From Denitromonas sp. (GTDB taxonomy: Bacteria; Pseudomonadota; Gammaproteobacteria; Burkholderiales; Rhodocyclaceae): a stretch of DNA of 64,000 nt. The notes under the pieces are model-generated. The model did no database searches and was not told the DNA's origin. It saw nothing but the letters and a program-made list of their open reading frames with translations. Each line of letters starts with the position of its first letter. Position 1 is the first letter of the stretch. The DNA lies in NCBI RefSeq assembly GCF_034676725.1, contig NZ_JAUCBR010000004.1, forward strand, positions 1,565,501-1,629,500. Direction: 5' to 3'. Below are positions 41,893-50,155 of this stretch, one piece after another. Both the position numbers and the translations under genes were made by a program.

Positions 41893-42921
41893 ATGTTCCT
41901 GAGGATCGTTCTGCTGTGCCTGGCCCTGAGCCTGGCCGGCTGCAGCCGCAGTACCGTGTATCAGCAAGAGTCCTTCGTGTTCGGTACGCGGGTCGAGGTG
42001 CTGGTGTGGGGCGATGACGCCGAGGCCGCGCAGCATGCCATGGGCGCCGTGCTGCGCGAGTTCGACCGCCTGCACAAGGCCTTTCACGCGTGGTCGCCCT
42101 CACAGCTGACGGCCTTGAACCTGATGATCGCCGCCGGCAAGCGCGGCAAGGTGTCGCCCGAGCTGGCGATGCTGCTGACCGATGCCAAGCGCCTGGCCGC
42201 CGTGGGCGACCAGATGTTCAATCCGGCACTCGGCCGGCTGGTGGCGCTGTGGGGTTTTCACAGCGACCAGTTCAGCCCGCGCCGGCCCGACCCGGATACC
42301 CTCAAGGCGCTGGTCGACAGCGCGCCGAGCATGGCCGATGTGCATATCGAGGCTGATGCGGTGTGGAGCGACAACCCCGATGTGCAGTTCGACCTGGGCG
42401 GCTATGCCAAGGGCTATGCGCTGGACCGCGCGGCGGCCATGCTGCGCGCCGAGGGGATCGAGAACGCCCTGATCAACATCGGCGGCAACGTGATGGCCTT
42501 GGGGCGCAAGGGCGACCACCCCTGGCAGGTGGGCATCCAGCATCCGCGGGCGCCGCAGCCGATCGGCGTGCTGGCGCTGTACGACGGCGAAGCGATCGGC
42601 ACCTCCGGCGACTACCAGCGCTACTTCGAGCTCGACGGGCGGCGCTTCTCCCACCTGATCGATCCGCGCACCGGCCAGCCGGCCTGGGGCACCCAGGCGG
42701 TGACCGTGCTGGTGTCGCCGCAGCCCGGCGCCGGCGTGCTCTCCGACGTGGCCAGCAAGCCGGTGTTTCTTGCCGGTGAGGGCTGGCGCGAGATGGCGCA
42801 CCGCTATGGTGTGGACATGGCGCTGCGCGTCGACGGCGAGGGGCGCATCGCGGTGACCCGGGCGCTGCGCGCGCGCATGAAGCCGCTCGGCGGGGTCGAG
42901 GTCGACCAGGTGATCGACTGA
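41893..42921 (+). CDS. apbE: FAD:protein FMN transferase, lipoprotein
   Basis: A 342-residue ApbE-type flavin transferase with a lipoprotein signal (LALSLAGC, lipidated Cys about residue 17). It attaches FMN covalently to Thr residues of redox proteins such as NqrB/C or RnfG. The FAD-binding motifs are QFDLGGYAKGYALDRA and the metal site LIDPRTG with GTSGDYQRYF. No Nqr or Rnf genes are in the window; the partner must be elsewhere. Confidence 0.92.
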   Translation: MFLRIVLLCLALSLAGCSRSTVYQQESFVFGTRVEVLVWGDDAEAAQHAMGAVLREFDRLHKAFHAWSPSQLTALNLMIAAGKRGKVSPELAMLLTDAKRLAAVGDQMFNPALGRLVALWGFHSDQFSPRRPDPDTLKALVDSAPSMADVHIEADAVWSDNPDVQFDLGGYAKGYALDRAAAMLRAEGIENALINIGGNVMALGRKGDHPWQVGIQHPRAPQPIGVLALYDGEAIGTSGDYQRYFELDGRRFSHLIDPRTGQPAWGTQAVTVLVSPQPGAGVLSDVASKPVFLAGEGWREMAHRYGVDMALRVDGEGRIAVTRALRARMKPLGGVEVDQVID

Positions 42922-43009
42922 GACCCGGTGGCGAGATGGACCGCGCCTGACGCCCCCGGCGGGCGCGGCGCTCGGCTACAATGGCCACACCTCCGCGCGT
43001 GGGCTGTCG

Positions 43010-43414
43010 ATGATCGGACTGTTGCTAATCACGCATGCAAATCTTGGCGAAGCCATGATCCAGTGCGCCTGCCATGTGCTCAACCGGCGCCCGCCGCAAC
43101 TGCTTCAGCTCGGTGTGACGGCGCAGGACGATCCGCGCGATCTGCAGCCGGTGGCGCAGGAGATGCTCGGCTGGCTGGACAAGGGCGACGGCGTGCTCAT
43201 CCTCACCGATCTGTACGGCGCCACGCCGGCCAACCTGGCCATGTCCCTGGTGCGCCCGGGGCAGGTCGAGGCGGTGGCCGGCGTCAATCTGCCGATGCTG
43301 CTGCGGGTGCTCAATTACCGGGAGTACCCCCTCGATGTGGTCGTCAAGCGTGCTGTCGCCGGCGCCTGCGATGGGGTGCTTCACATCAAACCGATTCGTT
43401 CCGAAGAAAGATAA
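43010..43414 (+). CDS. PTS EIIA component (mannose/EIIA-Man family)
   Basis: A 134-residue EIIA-Man-type protein. The phosphorylated histidine is His9 in LLITHANLGEAM; the fold's second conserved segment is ILTDLYGATPANLA. No EIIB/C/D genes are nearby, so this is part of a regulatory PTS in betaproteobacteria, relaying phosphate from HPr to control processes such as PHB or carbon metabolism. Five bases upstream of ptsH; together with ptsI it forms the expected PTS trio. Confidence 0.9.
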   Translation: MIGLLLITHANLGEAMIQCACHVLNRRPPQLLQLGVTAQDDPRDLQPVAQEMLGWLDKGDGVLILTDLYGATPANLAMSLVRPGQVEAVAGVNLPMLLRVLNYREYPLDVVVKRAVAGACDGVLHIKPIRSEER

Positions 43415-43419
43415 CGCTC

Positions 43420-43689
43420 ATGCCCCGTACCGACGTGGAAATCATCAACCGCCTGGGCCTGCATGCCCGCGCCTCGGCCAAACTGACCCAGACGGCCAGC
43501 AGCTTTCCCTGTGAGGTGTCGCTGGAGCGCAATGGCCGACGCGTCAACGCCAAGAGCATCATGGGCGTCATGATGCTGGCCGCGGCGCGAGGGGCGACCA
43601 TCACCATCGACACCGAGGGCGAACAGGCCGATGAAGCCATGACGGCCCTGCTGGCGCTGATCAACGACCGCTTTGGCGAAGACGAGTAG
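43420..43689 (+). CDS. ptsH: Phosphocarrier protein HPr
   Basis: An 89-residue HPr. The active histidine is in INRLGLHARASAKL (about position 16), and the regulatory-serine region KSIMGVMMLAAA (about position 47) is intact, so HPr kinase could act on it. Start at 43420 gives the standard N-terminus; the long in-frame extension upstream overlaps other genes and was rejected. Receives phosphate from EI (ptsI downstream) and passes it to the EIIA gene product upstream. Confidence 0.93.
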   Translation: MPRTDVEIINRLGLHARASAKLTQTASSFPCEVSLERNGRRVNAKSIMGVMMLAAARGATITIDTEGEQADEAMTALLALINDRFGEDE

Positions 43690-43755
43690 CCAGGCTTTGA
43701 TGCACTGAATTGAGCGGGCGGGGGCGCTGACGCTGTCCCGTCCGGAAGGGGGATC

Positions 43756-45489
43756 ATGCCTTTTACCCTGCACGGTCTCGCGGTGTCCCAGGGCATCGCC
43801 ATCGGCCATGTCCATCTGGTCTCGCATGCGCTGCTCGAGGTCAGCCACTACCAGGTATCGCCGCGCCGGCTGGCCGATGAAGTGGCCCGGCTGGACAAGG
43901 CCATCGCCGCGGTGCGCGCCGATTTTGCCGAGCTGAAGAGCACGGCCGAGCAGCAGCCGGGGCACAGCGAGGTCGGCGCGCTGGTCGACCTGCACCTGAT
44001 GTTCCTCGACGACCCGATGCTGATCGACGCGGCCCGCGAGCTGATCGAGGCGCGGCGCTGCAATGCCGAGTGGGCGCTGGTGCAGCAGATGGAGTTGCTG
44101 ATCGCGCAGTTCGACCAGATCGAGGACGCCTACCTGCGCGAGCGTAAGGCCGATGTCATCCAGGTGGTCGAGCGGGTGGTCAAGGAGTTGCTCGGCCACC
44201 CCGGCCGGTTGCCCAAGAAGCGCAAGAGCGACCTGGGCACCATCGTGGTGGCGCACGACCTGTCGCCGGCCGACACCATCGGTTTTCGCGACCATCACAT
44301 CGCCGGCTTCGTCACCGATGTCGGCGGGCCGACCAGCCACACCGCGATCGTCGCGCGCAGCCAGGGCATTCCGGCCGTAGTGGCCCTGCACAACGTGCGC
44401 CAGCTGGTGCAGGACAACGAGCTGATCATCATCGACGGCACGCGCGGGGTGGTGATCATCGAGCCCGACGAGCGCATCGTCGAGGAATACACCCTGCGCC
44501 AGAGCGAGCTGGCGCTGGCCCAGTCCAAGCTGCAGCGCCTCAAGGACACCCGCGCCACCACGCTCGATGGCGAAGCGGTCAAGCTGCTGGCCAACATCGA
44601 GCTGCCCAAGGACGCGCTGGCGGCCAAGGCGGTGGGCGCCGACGGGGTCGGCCTGTTCCGCACCGAGTTCCTGTTTCTCAGCCGCGATGCGCTGCCGGAC
44701 GAGGATGAGCAGTTCGAAGCCTATCGCCGGGTGCTCAAGAAAATGGGTGACGCACCGGTGACCATCCGCACGCTGGATGTCGGCGCCGACAAGGCGCTCG
44801 ACAGCATCGGCAAGCGCTCGACCGAGGCCAACCCGGCGCTGGGCATGCGGGCGATCCGCTATTCGCTGTCCGAACCCAAGGTGTTCCTCACCCAGCTGCG
44901 CGCGCTGCTGCGCGCCTCGCACTACGGCAAGCTCAAGATCCTGCTGCCGATGCTCGCCCACGCGCACGAAATGGACCAGTCGCTGGCGCTCATTGCCCAG
45001 GCCAAGGCACAGCTGATCGAGCGCAAGCAGAAGTTCGATCCGCGGGTCGAGGTCGGCGGCATGGTCGAGGTGCCGGCCGCAGCGCTGGCGCTGGGCATGT
45101 TCGTGCGCCGGCTGCAGTTCCTGTCGATCGGCACCAACGACCTGATCCAGTACACCCTGGCCATCGACCGCACCGACGAGGCGGTGGCGCATCTGTACGA
45201 CCCGCTGCATCCGGCGGTGCTCAAGCTCATCGGCGGCACCATCCAGACCGGCGTGCGCTACGGCCTGCCGGTGTCGGTGTGCGGCGAGATGGCCGGCGAC
45301 GTGGCCTACACCCGCCTGTTGCTGGGCATGGGGCTGCGCCAGTTCTCGATGCAGCCGACCCAGATGCTCAGCGTCAAGCAGGAGATCCTGCGCGCCGACC
45401 TGGTCGACCTGGCGCCCAAGGTGCAGCGCATTCTCAAGATGGATGAGCAGGAGCGGGTGCATGAGGCGGTCGAGCGCCTGCGCAGCTGA
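43756..45489 (+). CDS. ptsI: Phosphoenolpyruvate-protein phosphotransferase (EI)
   Basis: A 577-residue enzyme I that takes phosphate from PEP and gives it to HPr. The phosphohistidine is in GGPTSHTAIVARSQGIP and the PEP-binding domain has GVGLFRTEFLF and the C-terminal signature SIGTNDLIQYTLAIDRTD with the cysteine in VSVCGEMAGD. The normal EI length is about 575 residues, so it is complete. It lies 66 bases downstream of ptsH with a good GGAAGGGGG site. Confidence 0.95.
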   Translation: MPFTLHGLAVSQGIAIGHVHLVSHALLEVSHYQVSPRRLADEVARLDKAIAAVRADFAELKSTAEQQPGHSEVGALVDLHLMFLDDPMLIDAARELIEARRCNAEWALVQQMELLIAQFDQIEDAYLRERKADVIQVVERVVKELLGHPGRLPKKRKSDLGTIVVAHDLSPADTIGFRDHHIAGFVTDVGGPTSHTAIVARSQGIPAVVALHNVRQLVQDNELIIIDGTRGVVIIEPDERIVEEYTLRQSELALAQSKLQRLKDTRATTLDGEAVKLLANIELPKDALAAKAVGADGVGLFRTEFLFLSRDALPDEDEQFEAYRRVLKKMGDAPVTIRTLDVGADKALDSIGKRSTEANPALGMRAIRYSLSEPKVFLTQLRALLRASHYGKLKILLPMLAHAHEMDQSLALIAQAKAQLIERKQKFDPRVEVGGMVEVPAAALALGMFVRRLQFLSIGTNDLIQYTLAIDRTDEAVAHLYDPLHPAVLKLIGGTIQTGVRYGLPVSVCGEMAGDVAYTRLLLGMGLRQFSMQPTQMLSVKQEILRADLVDLAPKVQRILKMDEQERVHEAVERLRS

Positions 45490-45628
45490 GCGGCTAGAAC
45501 CACCGCACCTGCTGCGTTGCGGGGTCGGCGCGCCGCGCGCTGGCGACGGCGCGGCGTTGGTCGCCACCCCGGCCACGGGGGCGGGACGGTTTGACATTTT
45601 CCGGGCCGGGCGCTAACTTTCAGGCTCA

Positions 45629-45685
45629 TAGCGCCGATTTGACAATCAGCTTGCGGGCGCTCAATAAGTTCGGCTAAAGCGAGGG
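45629..45685 (+). promoter_or_regulatory. SAM-II riboswitch upstream of metX
   Basis: AGCGCC (45630-45635) pairs with GGCGCT (45656-45661). The enclosed loop (GATTTGAC, then GCTTGC) and the 3' part (ATAA followed by GGCTAAAG) match the conserved SAM-II (metA element) sequence in order and spacing, including the loop-tail pseudoknot partners. It lies about 55 bases before metX, a classic target. S-adenosylmethionine binding should lower expression of the methionine genes. The element is best known from alphaproteobacteria, so its presence in this lineage is of interest. Confidence 0.85.
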
Positions 45686-45686
45686 C

Positions 45687-45726
45687 AACCTGGTTTGCGC
45701 CTCACGGCCGACCGGGTTTTTTGTTT
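45687..45726 (+). terminator. Intrinsic terminator after the SAM-II aptamer
   Basis: AACCTGGT (45687-45694) pairs with ACCGGGTT (45711-45718, one T-G pair), followed by a T-run (GGGTTTTTTGTTTT). It sits directly after the aptamer and 12 bases before the metX start, so it is probably the expression platform through which SAM stops transcription; terminator of the ptsI transcript is a less likely reading. Confidence 0.75.
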
Positions 45727-45737
45727 TCAGGATCACC

Positions 45738-46877
45738 ATGACGCAGCCTCAATCCGTCGGTGTCGTTACCCCGCGCACCCTGCGCTTCAACGACCCCCTG
45801 CCGCTCAAGAGCGGCGGGTGCCTCGAAGCATACGAACTGGTCTATGAAACCTACGGCGAACTGAACGCCGAGCGTTCCAACGCGGTGCTCGTGTGCCATG
45901 CGCTGTCCGGTTCGCACCATGTGGCCGGCTACTACGCCGATGCGCCGGAGAACACCGGCTGGTGGGACAACCTCGTTGGCCCCGGCAAGCCGCTCGATAC
46001 GCGCAAGTTCTTCGTCATCGGCGTCAACAACCTCGGCGGCTGCTACGGCAGCACCGGCCCGACCTCGATCGACCCGGCCACCGGCAAGGCCTACGGGGCA
46101 AGCTTCCCGTTCGTCACGGTGGAAGACTGGGTCACCTCGCAGGCACGCCTGGCCGATGCGCTGGGCATCGCACGCTTCGCCGCGGTGGTTGGCGGTTCGC
46201 TCGGCGGCATGCAGGCGCTGTCGTGGACGCTGCAGTATCCGCACCGCGTGGCCCATGCGGCGGTGATTGCCGCAGCGCCCAAGCTGTCGGCCGAGAACAT
46301 CGCCTTCAACGAGGTGGCGCGGCAGGCCATCCTGACCGATCCGGACTTTCACGCGGGCGACTACGCCGCCCACGGCGTGGTGCCCGAGCGTGGCCTGCGC
46401 CTGGCGCGCATGGTCGGCCACATTACCTATCTGTCGGACGACGCCATGGCCGAGAAATTCGGCCGCAGCCTGCGCCACGGCAAGCAGGTGTTCAGCTACG
46501 AGGCGGAGTTCGAGATCGAGTCCTACCTGCGCTACCAGGGCAAGAAATTTGCCGGCTATTTCGACGCCAACACCTATTTGCTGACCACCAAGGCGCTCGA
46601 CTACTTCGACCCCGCCTTCGAACACGGCGGCAACCTGTCGGCGGCGCTGTCGCGGGCACAGGCGGACTTCCTGGTGGTGTCCTTCTCCACCGACTGGCGC
46701 TTTCCGCCCGAGCGCAGTCACGAGATCGTCCAGGCGCTCTTGCACAACCGGCGCAACGTCAGCTACGCCGAGGTCGACTCGGCCGCCGGCCACGACTCCT
46801 TCCTGCTCAACGACGCCATCTACCACGGCGTGTTGTCGGCCTACTTCGACCGCATCCAGGTGACCGGCCATGACTGA
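45738..46877 (+). CDS. metX: Homoserine O-acyltransferase
   Basis: A 379-residue alpha/beta-hydrolase-fold enzyme of methionine synthesis that acylates homoserine with acetyl-CoA or succinyl-CoA. The nucleophile Ser is in VVGGSLGGMQALSW, the triad Asp in SFSTDWRFPP and the His in AAGHDSFLL. In betaproteobacteria many MetX proteins use succinyl-CoA, so the acyl donor is open. Preceded by a SAM-II riboswitch; overlaps metW by eight bases. Confidence 0.94.
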   Translation: MTQPQSVGVVTPRTLRFNDPLPLKSGGCLEAYELVYETYGELNAERSNAVLVCHALSGSHHVAGYYADAPENTGWWDNLVGPGKPLDTRKFFVIGVNNLGGCYGSTGPTSIDPATGKAYGASFPFVTVEDWVTSQARLADALGIARFAAVVGGSLGGMQALSWTLQYPHRVAHAAVIAAAPKLSAENIAFNEVARQAILTDPDFHAGDYAAHGVVPERGLRLARMVGHITYLSDDAMAEKFGRSLRHGKQVFSYEAEFEIESYLRYQGKKFAGYFDANTYLLTTKALDYFDPAFEHGGNLSAALSRAQADFLVVSFSTDWRFPPERSHEIVQALLHNRRNVSYAEVDSAAGHDSFLLNDAIYHGVLSAYFDRIQVTGHD

Positions 46878-47460
46878 ACTGCGCTATGACTTCCAGGCCA
46901 TCGCCGAATGGATCGGCGAGGGCGAAACCGTACTCGATCTGGGCTGCGGCGACGGCAGCCTGCTGCGCCACCTGGCCGACACCCGCGGCGTGCTCGGCTA
47001 CGGCGTCGAGGCCGATCCGGACAACGTCCGCGCCAGCATCCGCAACGGTGTCAATGTGCTGCAGATCGACCTCGAGCGCGGCCTGGCCGGCTTCGAGGAC
47101 GGCTTCTTCGACCATGTGGTGATGAGTTTCTCGCTGCAGGCCATCCACAACACCGTGGGCATCCTCACCGAGATGCTGCGGGTCGGTCGCGAGGCGGTGG
47201 TGAGCTTCCCCAACTTTGCCTACTGGCGCCATCGCCAGGCGATTCTCAACGGCCACATGCCGGTCTCCGAGAACCTGCCGCACCAGTGGTACAACACCCC
47301 CAACGTGCGCTTCTTCACCATTGCCGACTTCGAGAGCCTGTGCGAGATGAACGGCATCGTGATCCGCGACGCGATCGGCTTCGACGAGGGGGTGCGGGTG
47401 CGCGAAGAGCCGAACTTCCTGGCCAGCGTGGGTCTGTTCCGCCTCGGGCGCGATCACTGA
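46870..47460 (+). CDS. metW: Methionine biosynthesis protein MetW
   Basis: A 196-residue Rossmann-fold, methyltransferase-like protein with the SAM-binding loop VLDLGCGDGSLLRHL and the FPNFAYWRHR segment of MetW. It assists MetX in homoserine acylation in species with the metXW pair. The start overlaps metX by eight bases, and the SAM-II riboswitch at 45629-45685 should control both. Confidence 0.93.
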   Translation: MTELRYDFQAIAEWIGEGETVLDLGCGDGSLLRHLADTRGVLGYGVEADPDNVRASIRNGVNVLQIDLERGLAGFEDGFFDHVVMSFSLQAIHNTVGILTEMLRVGREAVVSFPNFAYWRHRQAILNGHMPVSENLPHQWYNTPNVRFFTIADFESLCEMNGIVIRDAIGFDEGVRVREEPNFLASVGLFRLGRDH

Positions 47461-47483
47461 GCGCCGCGCGCGCAGCAGAAAAC

Positions 47484-47513
47484 AAAACGGCCCGCGCCAT
47501 GCGCGGGCCGTTT
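47484..47513. terminator. GC-rich hairpin terminator after metW
   Basis: AAACGGCCCGCGC (47485-47497) pairs perfectly with GCGCGGGCCGTTT (47501-47513) around a three-base loop. T residues after the stem are few on the plus strand (TTT), while the minus strand reads TTTTGTTTT after it, so it may terminate both metXW and, less directly, the convergent gene at 47619-47936. Confidence 0.7.
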
Positions 47514-47534
47514 GCGTGTCAGGCGTTGCGGATC

Positions 47535-47619
47535 AGAACTTGTGAATAGATCTACTGCGCGTGCCGATTGCTGCGTTGCTTACTCGCTCACGCCTCGCTA
47601 CGATTTCTTCACAAGTTCT
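47535..47619. repeat. Inverted-repeat element (REP/MITE-like) between convergent genes
   Basis: AGAACTTGTGAA (47535-47546) is repeated in perfect inverted orientation as TTCACAAGTTCT (47608-47619); further pairing of AGATC with GATTT extends the stem. The inner about 50 bases contain short repeats (CTGCGTTGCTTACTCGCTCACGC). The right end touches the stop codon of the minus-strand gene. The form, 85 bases with 12-base terminal inverted repeats in an intergenic region, suggests a dispersed palindromic element; no second copy is in this window. Confidence 0.6.
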
Positions 47620-47936
47620 CAGCCGACGGCGAAGGCCTTGACGTCAACCTTCATCACCGGGCGGCCCAGCGACACGGCAACGGCCGCGCCGAATTTCTTC
47701 GCCCACTCGCCGTTTTCCTTGAAGCGCGCCTCGCCGCCGTACTTGGCCACGTTGAGGATCATGTCGAGGACCAGCACCTTGCCCATCGGGTTGCTCGGCG
47801 TGCATTCCAGGTCTTCGAACTCCTGTGCGAACCAGGCGCGGGCCGCGCTCTTGTCCATGCCTTCGAGATCGGCGGGGTGGACGATGATTTCGTATTCCTG
47901 CGCAGGGCCGAACGAAACGAGCACTTGCTGTGACAT
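47619..47936 (-). CDS. Small conserved-looking cytoplasmic protein, unknown function
   Basis: A 105-residue soluble protein with no signal or membrane segment, an acidic pI and a strong ribosome binding site (AGAGGAG). I do not recognise its family. The order strand (VLVSFGPAQEYEIIVHP) then helix (AARAWFAQEFEDL) suggests a small alpha/beta fold. The 3' end is fused to the inverted-repeat element at 47535-47619. Convergent with metW and divergent from thrH. Confidence 0.75.
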   Translation of the reverse strand: MSQQVLVSFGPAQEYEIIVHPADLEGMDKSAARAWFAQEFEDLECTPSNPMGKVLVLDMILNVAKYGGEARFKENGEWAKKFGAAVAVSLGRPVMKVDVKAFAVG

Positions 47937-48121
47937 GGCGGTTCTCCTCTGAGTGTTTTGTTATCGGTTGCCTGCATTGTGGCCGCTCCCTCCTGCAGGA
48001 TCAAGCAACCGTACGACACCGTATGCCATGGTCGCGTTGACACGGCGCAAAAACACCACACTTGCCGCAGGGTCGGGCTGCTAAAATGCGCCGGTTGCCC
48101 ACTACTGACAAGGGTTGTCCC

Positions 48122-48736
48122 GTGCAGATCGTCTGTCTTGACCTCGAAGGTGTGCTGATTCCCGAAATCTGGGTCGAGTTCGCCGCCCGTACCGGTATCG
48201 ATGCGCTGCGTCGTACCACGCGTGATGAACCCGATTACGACGTGCTGATGCGCTACCGCCTCGACATCCTGCGCGAGCACAAGCTCGGCCTGCCGGACAT
48301 CCAGGCCGTCATCGCCGACATGGGGCCGCTGCCCGGCGCCCGGGATTTCCTCGACGCGCTGCGTGACCGCTTCCAGGTCGTCATCCTGTCCGATACCTTC
48401 TACGAGTTCGCCAAGCCGATGATGGACCAGCTCGGCCGGCCGACGCTGTTCTGCCACCGACTCGAGGCCGACGCCAGCGGCTTCCTGGTGAACTACCACC
48501 TGCGCATGCCCAACCAGAAGCAGGAGGCGGTGCGCCGCTTCAAGGAACTGAACTTCAAGACCATCGCTGCCGGTGACTCGTACAACGACACCACCATGCT
48601 CGGCGAGGCCGACGCCGGCATCCTGTTCTGCCCGCCGGACAACGTGATTCGCGAGTTCCCGCAGTACCCGGTGGTGCGCGACTACGATGCGCTGATGAGC
48701 GAGATTCTCTCGGCCAGCGCGCGCATCGGGATCTGA
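48122..48736 (+). CDS. thrH: Bifunctional phosphoserine phosphatase / homoserine phosphotransferase ThrH
   Basis: A 204-residue HAD-family enzyme. ThrH moves phosphate from phosphoserine to homoserine. The start VCLDLEGVLIPEIWVEFA is diagnostic: the second acidic residue of motif I is Glu, as in ThrH, rather than Asp. Motif II is VVILSDTF and motif IV AAGDSYNDTTML. GTG start at 48122 gives the standard N-terminus. Near metX (homoserine acylation), it may divert homoserine toward threonine. Followed by a small gene after 14 bases. Confidence 0.92.
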   Translation: MQIVCLDLEGVLIPEIWVEFAARTGIDALRRTTRDEPDYDVLMRYRLDILREHKLGLPDIQAVIADMGPLPGARDFLDALRDRFQVVILSDTFYEFAKPMMDQLGRPTLFCHRLEADASGFLVNYHLRMPNQKQEAVRRFKELNFKTIAAGDSYNDTTMLGEADAGILFCPPDNVIREFPQYPVVRDYDALMSEILSASARIGI

Positions 48737-48750
48737 GCGGTCGTGCCCGG

Positions 48751-49167
48751 ATGAATGCCGAGGCCTGGGATGCCGAGCTGCTGGCGGGCCTCAAGGCGCT
48801 GGCCGCGTCGGCCTTTCCCAAGCGCTGCGCCAACTGCGGGCGGATCTATCCGGACGAGGCGTCGTACCTGCACGAGACGCTGCCGGTGTCGGCCGCCTCC
48901 AGCGGGCTCAAGAGCAGCGAAGACGACGATGGTTCGACCATCGTCGAGCTGTTCCGCAACTGCCCCTGCGGTTCGACCCTGCTCGACTTCTTCAGCGACC
49001 GTCGCGATGACAGCGCGGCCGGTGAGCGCCGCCGGGCGCGCTTTGGCCAGTTGCTGACCTACCTGATCGAAAGAGGTCTGGCGCCCGATGAGGCGCGCAG
49101 GGAGCTGCGCAAGGTCATGCGTGGCGAACCCAGCGAGACACTGCGCCGCTTTCGGCCACCAATCTGA
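48751..49167 (+). CDS. Small protein with zinc-ribbon-like cysteines, unknown function
   Basis: A 138-residue protein with two cysteine pairs spaced like a zinc ribbon (RCANCGRIYPDE and NCPCGSTLLDFF) flanking an acidic loop, and a helical C-terminus. I do not recognise the family. It lies 14 bases after thrH and 13 before purU, so all three may be one transcript. A zinc-binding regulatory or RNA/protein-binding role would fit the shape, but this is inference. Confidence 0.75.
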   Translation: MNAEAWDAELLAGLKALAASAFPKRCANCGRIYPDEASYLHETLPVSAASSGLKSSEDDDGSTIVELFRNCPCGSTLLDFFSDRRDDSAAGERRRARFGQLLTYLIERGLAPDEARRELRKVMRGEPSETLRRFRPPI

Positions 49168-49180
49168 ACCTGCGAACCCC

Positions 49181-50056
49181 ATGCACCGACAACGCTTCTA
49201 TACCCTCTCCGCCTCCTGCCCCGACCGCGTCGGCATTGTCGCCCGGGTGTCGACCTTCATCGCCGAGCACCAGGGCTGGATCCTCGAAACCGCGCTGCAC
49301 GCCGAGCCCCCGCGCGAGGGCGAGTCGGTGGGGCGTTACTTCATGCGCATCGAGATCCGCGCCGACTCCTTGCCCTTCATGCTCAGCGAGTTCCGCGAAC
49401 GCTTCGCCCCGCTGGCCGGCGAGCTGGAGCTGACCTGGAAGATCACCGATTCGGCGGTCAAGAAGCGCTTGGTGCTGCTCGTCTCCAGGCAGGAGCACTG
49501 CCTCTACGACCTGCTGGCGCGCTGGAAGAGCCGTGAGCTGGACGTCGAGATCCCCTGCGTCATCTCCAACCACAACGATCTGCGCGGCTTCGTGGAGTGG
49601 CACGGCATCAGCTTCCACCATGTGCCGGTCACGCCGGACAACAAAGCCGCGGCCTATGCCGAGGTGCAGCGCCTGTTCGAAGAAGTGCACGGCGACACCA
49701 TGGTGCTGGCGCGCTACATGCAGATCCTCTCGCCCGAGCTGTGCGCCGCCTACCCCGGGCGCATCATCAACATCCACCACAGCTTCCTGCCCAGCTTCGT
49801 CGGCGCCAAGCCCTATCACCAGGCCTACGCCAAGGGCGTCAAGCTGATCGGCGCCACCTGCCACTACGTGACCGCCGACCTCGACCAGGGCCCGATCATC
49901 GAGCAGGATGTGATCCGCATCGACCACTCCGATGCCGTCGAGGACATGGTGCGCTACGGTCGCGACATCGAAAAGACCGTGCTGGCGCGCGGCCTGCGCT
50001 ACCACCTGGAGGACCGGGTGCTGGTGCATGGAAACAAGACGGTGGTGTTCCGCTGA
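49181..50056 (+). CDS. purU: Formyltetrahydrofolate deformylase
   Basis: A 291-residue enzyme that hydrolyses 10-formyl-THF to THF and formate, balancing one-carbon units with purine and methionine/glycine metabolism. It has an N-terminal ACT regulatory domain (SASCPDRVGIVARVSTFI, sensing glycine or methionine in E. coli) and a C-terminal formyltransferase domain with the catalytic region IINIHHSFLPSFVGAKPYHQAY. Start at 49181 is at the ACT domain's natural beginning. Ends before a strong terminator at 50080-50116. Confidence 0.94.
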   Translation: MHRQRFYTLSASCPDRVGIVARVSTFIAEHQGWILETALHAEPPREGESVGRYFMRIEIRADSLPFMLSEFRERFAPLAGELELTWKITDSAVKKRLVLLVSRQEHCLYDLLARWKSRELDVEIPCVISNHNDLRGFVEWHGISFHHVPVTPDNKAAAYAEVQRLFEEVHGDTMVLARYMQILSPELCAAYPGRIINIHHSFLPSFVGAKPYHQAYAKGVKLIGATCHYVTADLDQGPIIEQDVIRIDHSDAVEDMVRYGRDIEKTVLARGLRYHLEDRVLVHGNKTVVFR

Positions 50057-50079
50057 CGTCGTGGTGGTCGCAGGAACAA

Positions 50080-50116
50080 AAAAAACCGGCAGACCCGTAA
50101 GGTCTTCCGGTTTTTT
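50080..50116. terminator. Bidirectional intrinsic terminator between purU and amtB
   Basis: AAAAAACCGGCAGACC (50080-50095) pairs with GGTCTTCCGGTTTTTT (50101-50116) with one mismatch and a five-base loop, giving a U-run on both strands. It can stop purU from the left and amtB (ends 50156) from the right. Confidence 0.92.
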
Positions 50117-50155
50117 CTTGCCCGGCGCCGCGAGCGGCGCCGGTCGTTCCACAGA

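Noticed and set aside
43381..45597. Long minus-strand frame opposite ptsH-ptsI
   Set aside because: Shadow of ptsI; composition dominated by His/Gln/Ala/Leu with no family features.
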